The notes below the pieces were generated by a model. That model worked only from the letters and a program-made list of their open reading frames with translations, did not search any database and was not told the DNA's origin. Below are positions 43,416-53,274 of a stretch of DNA of 64,000 bases, piece by piece. Every line of letters starts with the position of its first letter. The first letter of the stretch is position 1. The DNA is from Cepaea nemoralis (lineage: Eukaryota > Mollusca > Gastropoda > Stylommatophora > Helicidae), in the NCBI GenBank assembly GCA_014155875.1, contig JACEFZ010027773.1, positions 1 through 64,000 of the forward strand, written 5' to 3'. A program made the position numbers and the translations under genes.

Positions 43416-44025
43416 ATTCTTCTCACCGTGACCAATTTTGTATTAACAGAAAGTTTGCATTCTTGTTCTACTCACACAGGTCTGTAACACATATCAACAT
43501 GCCTCTCGTGTTATTTATTTCTCAGTTGTCCTTTCCTTTCTTCCTCTTTTACATTGCTCGTCAGCATACTCAAATGTGTTTTTTCCCGTTTGGAACAAAC
43601 CGGGAAACAAAGCAGTCAGTGTTCTATATTGTATCCCTTTTCATGTTAGAAATCGAATCCATTCATGCAGACTTGCAACATTTTCCACACAATTTGTGTT
43701 ATGTAGGGCCTAGGAAGTCATTATCCGAACCCTTTGACGTTTTTTTACTGTTTTGGCAAAGGTTCATGTTTATCAACCGTCCTGTTTAACTGTACACACA
43801 TGCACGTGTGTGCATGGGTGCGTAAACGCATTTCCATTTGAAAGTGAAGGCCGTAAAGCTACAAATATAGATATATACATACAAACGCAGCTAGACGCTG
43901 ACAAGACAATGAATACAGGGCTTTATTTAGTTGCGCTCTTGGTAACTGTTCTCTCCAAATATATTGTTATTTCAGACTTGGACAAGTCAGAAGGTTTTTA
44001 ATTAGTCAAGTCTCTGGAACTGAAA
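43416..44025. other. No recognised gene
   Basis: The 209-codon frame starting at 43160 continues from the purine tract into this stretch to 43789 but shows no motif. I see nothing else. Confidence 0.35.
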
Positions 44026-44027
44026 GA

Positions 44028-44205
44028 ACTAGGACAGAAACATACAATGTAAAACAAGGTGTGTACACGTAATGTACACGCAAAAATGTATCAGATTTAA
44101 AGAGTTATGCTAGCAGCTAGGATAGAAAAATACAATATAAAAGAAACGCAGGGTGGATACAAGGAATAAATGTATGATATTGAAAGAGTAGACTATCACC
44201 TAGGA
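44028..44205 (+). repeat. ~77-bp satellite units, left edge
   Basis: Two diverged units with ACATACAATGTAAAACAAGG, GTACACGTAATGTACACG and CTAGGATAGAAA. They are related to the array at 44960-46480. Confidence 0.7.
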
Positions 44206-44214
44206 TACAACTCT

Positions 44215-44655
44215 TTTAGTTTAGTTTAGTTTAGTTTAGTTTAGTTTAGTTTAGTTTAGTCTTAGTTTAGTTTAGTTGACGGATCAACATCACGGCACAC
44301 GGGTATAACCCATAAGCGCTCCGATCTACTCCTACCTCAAGCCTGAGTCCGGAGAAACGCAACTCAGTGCACTAACTACGTAGCACCGGCGAGGATCCTG
44401 AAATACTTTGGATAGATTTTTAACTCTAAACTTTGCCCGGGCAAGGCCGTTAGGTTACTCTTTTTCGATTTCCAACTGCCAAAGGAGTTTTTACATGCGC
44501 AACAATACATACGGGTGTCCTATCTCACTATCAAGAGACCAGGGGAAATTTTGTTACTAGAAGTCCACGTGAAATATCCCGGCCCTCACCGGAGCTTTAA
44601 CCCGGGACCTCCAGCACTCGAGGCGGACACCATATCTCGAGGCCACTCAGCCCCC
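44215..44655 (-). mobile_element. SINE-C, full length with (ACTAA)n tail
   Basis: The minus strand begins with GGGCTGAGTGGCCTCGAGAT (box A) and GGTCCCGGGTTAAAGCTCC (box B), a clear tRNA-like head with a long variable arm. The body contains TCTAGTAACAAAATTTCCCC and TTTCAGGATCCTCGCCGGTG. Its 3' end is CGGAGCGCTTATGGG, then CCGTGATGTTGATCCGTC and ACTAA repeats. The last ~60 bases resemble the 3' end of the RNase H LINE (see findings). Confidence 0.88.
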
Positions 44656-44664
44656 TGCGACTCT

Positions 44665-44945
44665 TTTACACACCTATAGTCCCTTTGGGGACATCGTCCT
44701 GACCCATATTTCTATAGACCAACCGACACTCGATGGATGGTGTGGTCAGTATCACACCGGTGGCCTTCACTTCCCAAGTCATATCTTAGTGCCCATTATA
44801 GGCTGTGTCGACATTGGGAATATGGGAATCCTGGGAAACCTGGGAATATAAGTCAATTTTCAAAATCCACTACGATGCGGATTCTTACCTATGACCAGCG
44901 GGGCTGTAGGCGAGCGTCTAGCAACTATGCTACCACTGCTCCGAG
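44665..44945 (-). mobile_element. SINE-E copy
   Basis: On minus, CGGAGCAGTGGTAGCATAGT (box A) and AAGAATCCGCATCG (box B-like), then a body with GGGAAGTGAAGGCCACCGG and GACCACACCATCCATCGAG. Full length or nearly so. Confidence 0.65.
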
Positions 44946-44959
44946 CGACTAAGATAGAA

Positions 44960-45230
44960 GCTTTTATCGTTGAATGAGGAGGGTACGCGTAATAACTGAC
45001 TTACACAGAAGAGGTAGATTATCAAATAGGATAGAAACATTCAGTGTTGAATGAGGCGAGTACGAGTAATAATTGACTTACACAGAAGAAGTAGATTATC
45101 AACTAGAACAGAAACATTCAACGTTGAATGTGGAGAGTACGCATAATAACTAACTTACACAAAAGAAGTAGACTATCTACTAGGATAGAAACACTCAGCG
45201 TTGAATTGGCAAGCGGCAAGCCCAAATATA
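44960..45230 (+). repeat. ~77-bp satellite units
   Basis: About four units sharing AATAACTGACTTACACAGAA, GAAGTAGATTATCAACTAG, ATAGAAACATTCA and GTTGAATG. Confidence 0.85.
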
Positions 45231-45234
45231 ACAT

Positions 45235-45470
45235 TGTTTTGCCGGCTTCGTGGCTTAGAGATTATGACTTTTCTCCGTAATCTCGTATATCTCTGTCGGT
45301 GACGTGATGACGGTGAGAATCAGCAGTGGTTCGAATCGCATCGGTAACTTACGGGGTATGTGAGCCGGCCGCTCAGAAAGCAATGGCAAACTATTGAGCG
45401 TAATCTTGCCAAGAAATCAGCATACAGCTGAAAGATGCTGGTGTTGGCAGCGATGTCCTGTAAAAATGTT
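45235..45470 (+). mobile_element. SINE-A, left arm of inverted pair
   Basis: GCCGGCTTCGTGGCTTAGAG head, GTGGTTCGAATCGCATCGG (box B), GCCGCTCAGAAAGCAATGGC, and end GCGATGTCCTGTAAAAATG. It lies tail-to-tail with the copy at 45478-45722. Confidence 0.88.
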
Positions 45471-45477
45471 TTTTTTT

Positions 45478-45722
45478 TTTTTGCATATCCTTTACAGGAC
45501 ATCGCTGTCACCATCAGCATCTTTCAGCTGTATGTTGATTTCTTGGCAAGATTACGCTCAGTAGTTTGCCATTGCTTTCTGAGCGGCCGGGCTCAGTTAT
45601 CCCGCAAGTCACCAGCGGGGGTCGAACCGCTCCCAGCTCTCGCCCTGCTACGAGACTCTGCGTGATAGACGGGATTACGGAGAAATTGTTGTACCCCTCG
45701 GCCAGAGAGACCGGCGTCCTGT
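45478..45722 (-). mobile_element. SINE-A, right arm of inverted pair
   Basis: ATATCCTTTACAGGACATCG, TTTGCCATTGCTTTCTGAGC, GGGGTCGAACCGCTCCC (box B), CTCGGCCAGAGAGACCGGC (box A). Its head resembles 55392-55500 more than its left partner, so the pair arose from two separate insertions. Confidence 0.88.
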
Positions 45723-45779
45723 AAAAAGGATATGCAAAAAAAAAGGCATGAGAGCAAGGATGTATAATTGGCCAATCTT

Positions 45780-46480
45780 TCTCTCTCTTTGGAGGGTACA
45801 CGTAACAACTGACTTACACAGAAGAAGTAGATTATACACTAGGATAGAAACACTCAGGTTTGAATGAGGAGGGTACACGTAATAACTGACTTACACAGAA
45901 GAACTTAATTATCAACTAGGATAGACATATTTAACATAGAAAAGAATGGGTACATGTAATAACTGACTTACACAGAAGAACTTAATTATCAACTAGGATA
46001 GACATATTTAACATAGAAAAGAATGGTACATGTAATAACTGACTTACACAGAAGAAGTAGATTATACACTAGGATAGAAACACTCAGGTTTGAATGAGGA
46101 GGGTACACGTAATAACTGACTTACACAGAAGAACTTAATTATCAACTAGGATAGACATATTTAACATAGAAAAGAATGGGTGCATGTAATAACTGACTTA
46201 CACAGAAGAACTTAATTATCAACTAGGATAGACATATTTAACATAGAAAAGAATGGGTACATGTAATAACTGACTTACACAGAAGAAGTAGATTATACAC
46301 TAGGATAGAAACACTCAGGTTTGAATGAGGAGGGTACACGTAATAACTGACTTACACAGAAGAACTTAATTATCAACTAGGATAGACATATTTAACATAG
46401 AAAAGAATGGGTGCATGTAATAACTACATGAAACAGAAGTAGTAGACTATCAGATAGAACTACATATGTAACGTAGAACA
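45780..46480 (+). repeat. ~77-bp satellite with ~230-bp higher-order repeat
   Basis: Unit type A (GAAGAAGTAGATTATACACT) recurs at 45821, 46051 and 46282. Between successive A units lie two units of type B (GAACTTAATTATCAACTAGG, GACATATTTAACATAGAAAA). The trimer A-B-B is repeated with very few differences, a higher-order structure of the kind found in centromeric or other satellites. Confidence 0.9.
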
Positions 46481-47055
46481 GGGTGGGTTAAGTCTTTGTC
46501 TGAGACAGAATGTGTAAACTATCAACTATCATATAATCACACTGAGCAAAACAGAGGGGATGCATGTATTTGGTCGCGATTGAAGGAGTATTGATAAAGA
46601 TATAAACATTTAATGTAGAACAGGGGATCCCAGTAATATTTCTGCGAGGCTGAAGAATCAAGAAAACAATGTATCTTGTTGATGTCATTGGTTTATCAAC
46701 ATTTGGTGTGTTACCTAATACACAATAATTTAACACCAACTGTGCTCAGAAAGCATATATCGAGCCAGTATTGAGACACCTAGACTGGATTTTATGCGTT
46801 TTGTAAACAAGGGGCAACTGTGACGTAGTCCGACTTCAAGATTAAAGGATCACAGAGAACGTGCATCTAGACGTGTGGCGAAATAAGCCAAATTATATGT
46901 GCCTGCAATGTCGCATGTGAATGCATGTGTTCTGACGTACAAAGTGGGTGGGCAAAGGAAAAAAAGGTGAGGGGGGATTTAAAAAAATATTGCTTAAAAA
47001 CTGTGTTTAAATTAATAAATATTGCTTAAATAGAGTGTTTTAAAGGCAGAGGGAT
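46481..47055 (+). repeat. Module block M, copy 1
   Basis: About 46620-46960 is homologous to 50820-51120 and 51970-52290. It is anchored by AAAGCATATATCGAGCCAGT at about 46750. The order of sub-blocks (AGGCTGAAG, ACAATAATT, GGGCAACTGTGACGTAGTCC, GGCGAAATAAGCCAAATTAT) is the same in all copies. Class unknown. Confidence 0.8.
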
Positions 47056-47059
47056 ATAG

Positions 47060-47285
47060 GCTTCATTACACCGAGTTTATCCCATATGGTTCGGTCTCTT
47101 TCCGCAAGGCGGCCTGCCGAAAGCGTCGTACAAAGAACGACCTCCGTTGCTCCAGCGATGACCCCCAAGAGTCTGCAAGAAAATTGCACTCGTGAACTGA
47201 ACAACGTAGGCCGGAATCGAACCTACAACTTTCGGAACGTGGGGCAGGCAGTGTATGCACTTCGCCACGGATACTGCGGTGGCAA
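47060..47285 (-). mobile_element. SINE-B copy at the edge of the 20-bp array
   Basis: ATCCCATATGGTTCGGTCTC, TTGCTCCAGCGATGACCCCC, TAGGCCGGAATCGAACCTAC (good box B), TATGCACTTCGCCACGGATA (box A region). It supplies the C-terminal end of the artefactual long minus-strand frames. Confidence 0.85.
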
Positions 47286-48752
47286 AAGTGAAATAGTGAG
47301 GGACCTTTCGCTTGTAATAACTGCCCCGTGCATGTAATAACTGCCCCGTGCATGTAATAACTGCCCCGTGCATGTAATAACTGCCCCGTGCATGTAATAA
47401 CTGCCCCGTGCATGTAATAACTGCCCCGTGCATGTAATAACTGCCCCGTGCATGTAATAACTGCCCGTGCATGTAATAACTGCCCCGTGCATGTAATAAC
47501 TGCCCCGTGCATGTAATAACTGCCCCGTGCATGCAATAACTGCCCCGTGCATGTAATAACTGCCCCGTGCATGTAATAACTGCCCCGTGCATGTAATAAC
47601 TGCCCCGTGCATGTAATAACTGCCCCGTGCATGTAATAACTGCCCCGTGCATGTAATAACTGCCCCGTGCATGTAATAACTGCCCCGTGCATGTAATAAC
47701 TGCCCCGTGCATGTAATAACTGCCCCGTGCATGTAATAACTGCCCCGTGCATGTAATAACTGCCCCGTGCATGTAATAACTGCCCCGTGCATGTAATAAC
47801 TGCCCCGTGCATGTAATAACTGCCCCGTGCATGTAATAACTGCCCCGTGCATGCAATAACTGCCCCGTGCATGTAATAACTGCCCCGTGCATGTAATAAC
47901 TGCCCCGTGCATGTAATAACTGCCCCGTGCATGCAATAACTGCCCCGTGCTTGTAATAACTGCCCCGTGCATGAAAGTGAAACAGTGAGGGACCTTTCGC
48001 TTGTAATAACTGCCCCGTGCATGAAAGTGGAACAGTGAGGGACCTTTCGCTTGTAATAACTGCCCCGTGCATGTAATAACTGCCCCGTGCATGTAATAAC
48101 TGCCCCGTGCATGAAAGTGGAACAGTGAGGGACCTTTCGCTTGTAATAACTGCCCCGTGCATGTAATAACTGCCCCGTGCATGTAATAACTGCCCCGTGC
48201 ATGTAATAACTGCCCCGTGCATGAAAGTGGAACAGTGAGGGACCTTTCGCTTGTAATAACTGCCCCGTGCATGAAAGTGGAACAGTGAGGGACCTTTCGC
48301 TTGTAATAACTGCCCCGTGCATGAAAGTGGAACAGTGAGGGACCTTTCGCTTGTAATAACTGCCCCGTGCATGAAAGTGGAACAGTGAGGGACCTTTCGC
48401 TTGTAATAACTGCCCCGTGCATGAAAGTGGAACAGTGAGGGACCTTTCGCTTGTAATAACTGCCCCGTGCATGTAAGAACTGCCCCGTGCATGTAATAAC
48501 TGCCCCGTGCATGTAATAACTGCCCCGTGCATGTAAGAACTGCCCCGTGCATGTAATAACTGCCCCGTGCATGTAATAACTGCCCCGTGCATGTAAGAAC
48601 TGCCCCGTGCATGTAATAACTGCCCCGTGCATGTAAGAACTGCCCCGTGCATGTAATAACTGCCCCGTGCATGTAATAACTGCCCCGTGCATGTAAGAAC
48701 TGCCCCGTGCATGTAATAACTGCCCCGTGCATGTAATAACTGCCCCGTGCAT
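47286..48752 (-). repeat. 20-bp / 50-bp minisatellite
   Basis: A 20-bp unit TGCCCCGTGCATGTAATAAC repeats about 32 times to 47970. It then alternates with a 50-bp unit (the same 20 plus AAAGTGGAACAGTGAGGGAC and CTTTCGCTTG) to about 48470, then returns to 20-bp units with TAAGAAC variants to 48752. A 19-base unit at about 47462 (CCC instead of CCCC) shifts phase once. All three minus-strand frames stay open for over 500 codons, because neither unit has a stop in any frame and both lengths leave remainder 2 modulo 3. The peptide repeat is MHGAVITCTGQLLHARGSYY in every frame. I do not regard these frames as genes. Confidence 0.95.
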
Positions 48753-48787
48753 GAAAGAATCCGCTGAAAGTCATATGTGGGTTGAAA

Positions 48788-50550
48788 GTGCAGCATATAT
48801 ATGTTGTTGTTTCTTCTTTATCACTTAAGTTGTATAATTAACTCTCAAAGAACTTGGTAGTTTCCCTTGTTATTGGTGCAGCATATATATGTTGTTGTTT
48901 CTTCTTTATCACTTAAGTTGTATAATTAACTCTCAAAGAACTTGGTAGTTTCCCTTGTTATTGGTGCAGCATATATATGTTGTTGTTTCTTCTTTATCAC
49001 TTAAGTTGTATAATTAACTCTCAAAGAACTTGGTAGTTTCCCTTGTTATTGGTGCAGCATATATATGTTGTTGTTTCTTCTTTATCACTTAAGTTGTATA
49101 ATTAACTCTCAAAGAACTTGGTAGTTTCCCTTGTTATTGGTGCAGCATATATATGTTGTTGTTTCTTCTTTATCACTTAAGTTGTATAATTAACTCTCAA
49201 AGAACTTGGTAGTTTCCCTTGTTATTGGTGCAGCATATATATGTTGTTGTTTCTTCTTTATCACTTAAGTTGTATAATTAACTCTCAAAGAAATTGGTAG
49301 TTTCCCTTGTTATTGGTGCAGCATATATATGTTGTTGTTTCTTCTTTATCACTTAAGTTGTATAATTAACTCTCAAAGAACTTGGTAGTTTCCCTTGTTA
49401 TTGGTGCAGCATATATATGTTGTTGTTTCTTCTTTATCACTTAAGTTGTATAATTAACTCTCAAAGAACTTGGTAGTTTCCCTTGTTATTAGTGCAGCAT
49501 ATATATGTTGTTGTTTCTTCTTTATCACTTAAGTTGTATAATTAACTCTCAAAGAACTTGGTAGTTTCCCTTGTTATTGGTGCAGCATATATATGTTGTT
49601 GTTTCTTCTTTATCACTTAAGTTGTATAATTAACTCTCAAAGAACTTGGTAGTTTCCCTTGTTATTGGTGCAGCATATATATGTTGTTGTTTCTTCTTTA
49701 TCACTTAAGTTGTATAATTAACTCTCAAAGAACTTGGTAGTTTCCCTTGTTATTGGTGCAGCATATATATGTTGTTGTTTCTTCTTTATCACTTAAGTTG
49801 TATAATTAACTCTCAAAGAACTTGGTAGTTTCCCTTGTTATTGGTGCAGCATATATATGTTGTTGTTTCTTCTTTATCACTTAAGTTGTATAATTAACTC
49901 TCAAAGAACTTGGTAGTTTCCCTTGTTATTGGTGCAGCATATATATGTTGTTGTTTCTTCTTTATCACTTAAGTTGTATAATTAACTCTCAAAGAACTTG
50001 GTAGTTTCCCTTGTTATTGGTGCAGCATATATATGTTGTTGTTTCTTCTTTATCACTTAAGTTGTATAATTAACTCTCAAAGAACTTGGTAGTTTCCCTT
50101 GTTATTGGTGCAGCATATATATGTTGTTGTTTCTTCTTTATCACTTAAGTTGTATAATTAACTCTCAAAGAACTTGGTAGTTTCCCTTGTTATTGGTGCA
50201 GCATATATATGTTGTTGTTTCTTCTTTATCACTTAAGTTGTATAATTAACTCTCAAAGAACTTGGTAGTTTCCCTTGTTATTGGTGCAGCATATATATGT
50301 TGTTGTTTCTTCTTTATCACTTAAGTTGTATAATTAACTCTCAAAGAAATTGGTAGTTTCCCTTGTTATTGGTGCAGCATATATATGTTGTTGTTTCTTC
50401 TTTATCACTTAAGGTGTATAATTAACTCTCAAAGAACTTGGTAGTTTCCCTTGTTATTGGTGCAGCATATATATGTTGTTGTTTCTTCTTTATCACTTAA
50501 GTTGTATAATTAACTCTCAAAGAACTTGGTAGTTTCCCTTGTTATTGGTG
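48788..50550 (+). repeat. 88-bp minisatellite, exactly 20 copies
   Basis: The unit begins GTGCAGCATATATATGTTGT and contains TTATCACTTAAGTTGTATAA and AACTTGGTAGTTTCCCTTG. Starts are spaced exactly 88 bp from 48791 to 50463. I noticed only about four single-base variants in 1.76 kb, so the array is almost perfectly homogeneous. The array is separated from the 20/50-bp array by just 35 bp. Confidence 0.97.
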
Positions 50551-51130
50551 GAGTATTGTGCTGTTTCTTTAGTTTTCATTTATAGTTGAACTTTATTATT
50601 TAGACAATTTTTTCTCCAAAGTTATAACGATTGTAAGACATACTTACATTTAACGTAGAACAGAGTGACACACGTAATAACTGGTAGAGACAGAAGAAGA
50701 AGACTATTTAGGATATACATAATCAAAACGAGAAAAACAGTGGGTACAAGAATTTTCCTGAGTTAAGGGATAGACTATGAGTTAAGATGATACATTTAAT
50801 GTTGAACAGAGTGGGTACCTGTAGTAATTGGCTGAGGCTGAAGGAATCAAAGCAATGGAATGTCTGCTGGTGATATCAGGATTGGCTTATTGATTTCGGT
50901 AGCAAGATTGGTTTTGTGAGTTGCTGAATACGCAATGATTATACCGCCACTGTACTCAGAAAGCATATATCGAGCCAGTATTGAGACACAAAGATGGGGG
51001 TTTTCTACATGTTGTAAACACGGGGCAACTGTGACGTTGTCTGACGTGCAGATTAAAGGATCAGAGTGAGCGTGTATCTAGACATGTGGCGAAATAAGCC
51101 AAATTATATAATGTAGAACTGCGTGGGTAC
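50551..51130 (+). repeat. Satellite units and module block M, copy 2
   Basis: 50630-50830 holds ~77-bp units (ATTTAACGTAGAACAGAGTG, AATAACTGG). 50820-51120 is block M with AAAGCATATATCGAGCCAGT at about 50961. The downstream 20/50-bp and 88-bp segments are absent from this copy. Confidence 0.8.
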
Positions 51131-51440
51131 AACAACAACAACAAAAATAACTGGCTGAGACAAGAAGACTGTCAACTAGTGCAGATGTCGGCAACTTTTG
51201 TGTATTGTTGCGCCGAAGTAATGCCACAAAGTAGCTCATGTCCCCAGCCAACGTCCACCTTGGTGTTATCCATATTTGTTTCTTTAAACGTTTTGAAACT
51301 AGGATATATAAAGTTGTTGCCCTTTCTAATTTTAACGTCACCTAATGACTTATCAACAACTGCGACTTTTGTGCAGCTAAGACTGTACTGTCATGAGAAT
51401 GCAACAGCCGAGAGCACTAAAGAGTTAGCAGTGGGGTGGT
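51131..51440. other. No recognised feature
   Basis: A short (CAA)n lies near 51131-51145. The 138-codon frame at 51179-51595 matches nothing I recognise and overlaps the U2-like motif. Confidence 0.4.
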
Positions 51441-51447
51441 CTTGGTT

Positions 51448-51500
51448 GCTTCTCGGCCTTCTGGCTAAGATCATACTGTTTGTAGTTCTTCTTGTCAGGG
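51448..51500 (+). ncRNA. U2 snRNA 5'-end-like fragment
   Basis: GCTTCTCGGCCTTCTGGCTA followed by AGATCA matches the highly conserved 5' end of spliceosomal U2 snRNA with a single change (T to C within CCTTTTGG). After that, similarity fades (TAGTTCTTCTTGTCAG versus the U2 stem). The branch-point-recognition GUAGUA element and the rest of U2 (Sm site, 3' stems) are not found downstream. It is most likely a truncated U2 retropseudogene or a U2-headed SINE, not a working gene. Confidence 0.6.
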
Positions 51501-51865
51501 CCACTAGCAGTGACGGTCAACCGAAAGACACACAGGGACATGGGCGCCTGATAGGACGGCTCTGGCTCTCGAGGGAACAGCGAGCCCTTATTTAAACAAA
51601 AAATAAGGTGGAAATTAAACTGAGACAATGTCAGCCATTGTTGCTCCACATTCATTCAGATAGTTTTCATCATAAAGCACATCCTTATCTCTATTCTCTA
51701 AAATCTTTCATTTTAAAGGAATGTAAAACCTGGAATAGGTTTTGAGAATTATATTCTTCTATTTAATTAAAAATTCAATTTATTTAAAATGAGATCGTAT
51801 ATTTTATGTCAATTCACTAAGCGGGCCATTGAACATAGTTCCACGTGCCACGCGTGTCGTAGGCT
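51501..51865. other. No recognised feature
   Basis: Nothing convincing beyond the U2-like motif upstream. Confidence 0.4.
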
Positions 51866-51869
51866 GCCG

Positions 51870-52300
51870 ACGCATGAATTAGGATATACAAATTTAACGT
51901 AGAGCAGAGGTGGTGTAATTATTAGGCTGAGATAGGAGGAGTAGACTATGAATTAAAACATAAACATTCAATGTAGTACAATCTGAGCTAAGGGAATCAA
52001 CAAAATCTAATGTCTGTTGGTGATATAAAGGTTAGCTTTTTCACGTTTTGTGAGTTACTTAAAATACAATGAGTTAATAACAGCTGTGCCCAGAAAGCAT
52101 ATATCGAGCCAGTATTGCGGTATGCAGGCGGGGTTTTATGCCTTTTATAAACACGGAGCAAGTGTGACGTAGTCCGACTTCAAGATTAAAATATCACAGG
52201 GAGCGTGTATATAGGCGTGCGGCGAAAAAAGCTAAATTATATGTCTCTACAGAATCGGTTGTGAATGCATGTATTCTGAGGGATAGAGGGGGCAGAGAAG
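51870..52300 (+). repeat. Satellite unit and module block M, copy 3
   Basis: A ~77-bp unit at 51880-51980, then block M with AAAGCATATATCGAGCCAGT at about 52099, followed by the same extension as copy 1 (GTGAATGCATGTATTCTGA). Confidence 0.8.
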
Positions 52301-52344
52301 AGAGAACAGAAATGGATAAATATTGCTTTCCAGGGCCAACAACA

Positions 52345-52610
52345 GATGTATAGGCAAAGCTGAAACAATGAGGGACCTTTTGTTTTGAATAACTGCCGCG
52401 GTGAATGTAAGAATTAGCTTAAAGTCCCATGTGGGTTGAAAATGCAGCAGCTGTAACTGATGTTTTATGTTTCTTTACCGCTTGTTTTGTATGTTTAAGT
52501 TAACTCTTAAACGACGTGGGAACTTCCTCTCTTTACTTGTGGAGGATTTGTCTGTATCTTTAGGCTGTAACATATAGTTGAAGTTGAAGTCTGTTATTTA
52601 CACGATTTGT
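52345..52610 (+). repeat. Unexpanded paralogue of the 20/50-bp and 88-bp arrays
   Basis: ACAATGAGGGACCTTTTGTT, GAATAACTGCCGCGGTGAAT and GTAAGAATTAGCTTAAAGTC correspond to one 50-bp plus one 20-bp unit. TGCAGCAGCTGTAACTGATG, TTTCTTTACCGCTTG and TTAACTCTTAAACGACGTGG correspond to a single 88-bp unit. The downstream flanks (TATAGTTGAA, TTATTTA) also match those after 50550. It is therefore a single-copy version of the segments that expanded at 47.3-50.55 kb. Confidence 0.8.
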
Positions 52611-53270
52611 TAAAACATTATTTTGGTGAATTATATACATAAAAGACCGGAAAGGTTAACCCGGTCAACAAATGCTGAAGAAGTTGACTGTGTTGGCCAA
52701 CAGGCGAAAATTACCGAAAATATAACAGATCTGCTGTAAGCAGGAACAAACATTTCCGGATCAACGAAGCAGAAGAGGAAGATATACATAAAAGCAATGA
52801 AACAAAGACAAAATATAAATAGTAATGAATAAACGAATGCATAATTGTCAGCATTTGCGTTCAAACGCCGACGGCTCTCAGGGTATGCCCAAAGTTGCGC
52901 ATCTTCCTAAAATATATCGTAGAGTGTGAATCCTTGTCATGATCATCATCATAATGTAGCAGGAGCTTTACTTTACGCAACGTCGCTCTCATCACTCCCG
53001 CCAAAAAGACTCTCCATCATGTACCAGCTCCCTTACCTCATGCATGTTATTGTCCAAAGTGTCTTCATTAAGGTCCATTTTTGTGTTGGTCGACCGCTGA
53101 TTCTTCTTCTAGGAACCAGCTTTTCATCGGTGCCCTTATACTATTACTTATTGCAAAGGTGTTAACGCTGTCCAAAAACGTGTCTCACTGTTGTCCTCGA
53201 TATCTCTTGCCGCGTATTTTCCCGTGTAATACTGATTTCTCTATTTCAAGTTTTCTCTTCATATGCCCGG
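52611..53270. other. No recognised gene
   Basis: Chance frames only. 52920-53260 is pyrimidine-biased and could be an old minus-strand LINE, but I could not confirm any motif. Confidence 0.35.
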
Positions 53271-53274
53271 GGAG

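Noticed and set aside
42500..43435. ~300-codon Ser/Leu/Pro-rich protein on minus, and Arg/Glu-rich proteins on plus
   Set aside because: They are direct translations of a purine/pyrimidine tract. A strand of C and T cannot form TAA, TAG or TGA, so length is no evidence.
47066..48796. Frames of 576, 565 and 509 codons on the minus strand as a repetitive secreted or structural protein gene
   Set aside because: All three frames are open only because the 20/50-bp units lack stops. The frames start and end in unrelated SINE or flanking DNA, and no signal peptide, splice signal or promoter supports them.
47286..50550. CRISPR-like array of repeats and spacers
   Set aside because: Units are directly contiguous with no unique spacers, there are no cas genes, and the context is eukaryotic transposon-rich DNA.
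51179..51595. 138-codon protein with a hydrophobic segment
   Set aside because: It overlaps the U2-like motif and satellite DNA and shows no family resemblance, so a chance frame is more likely.
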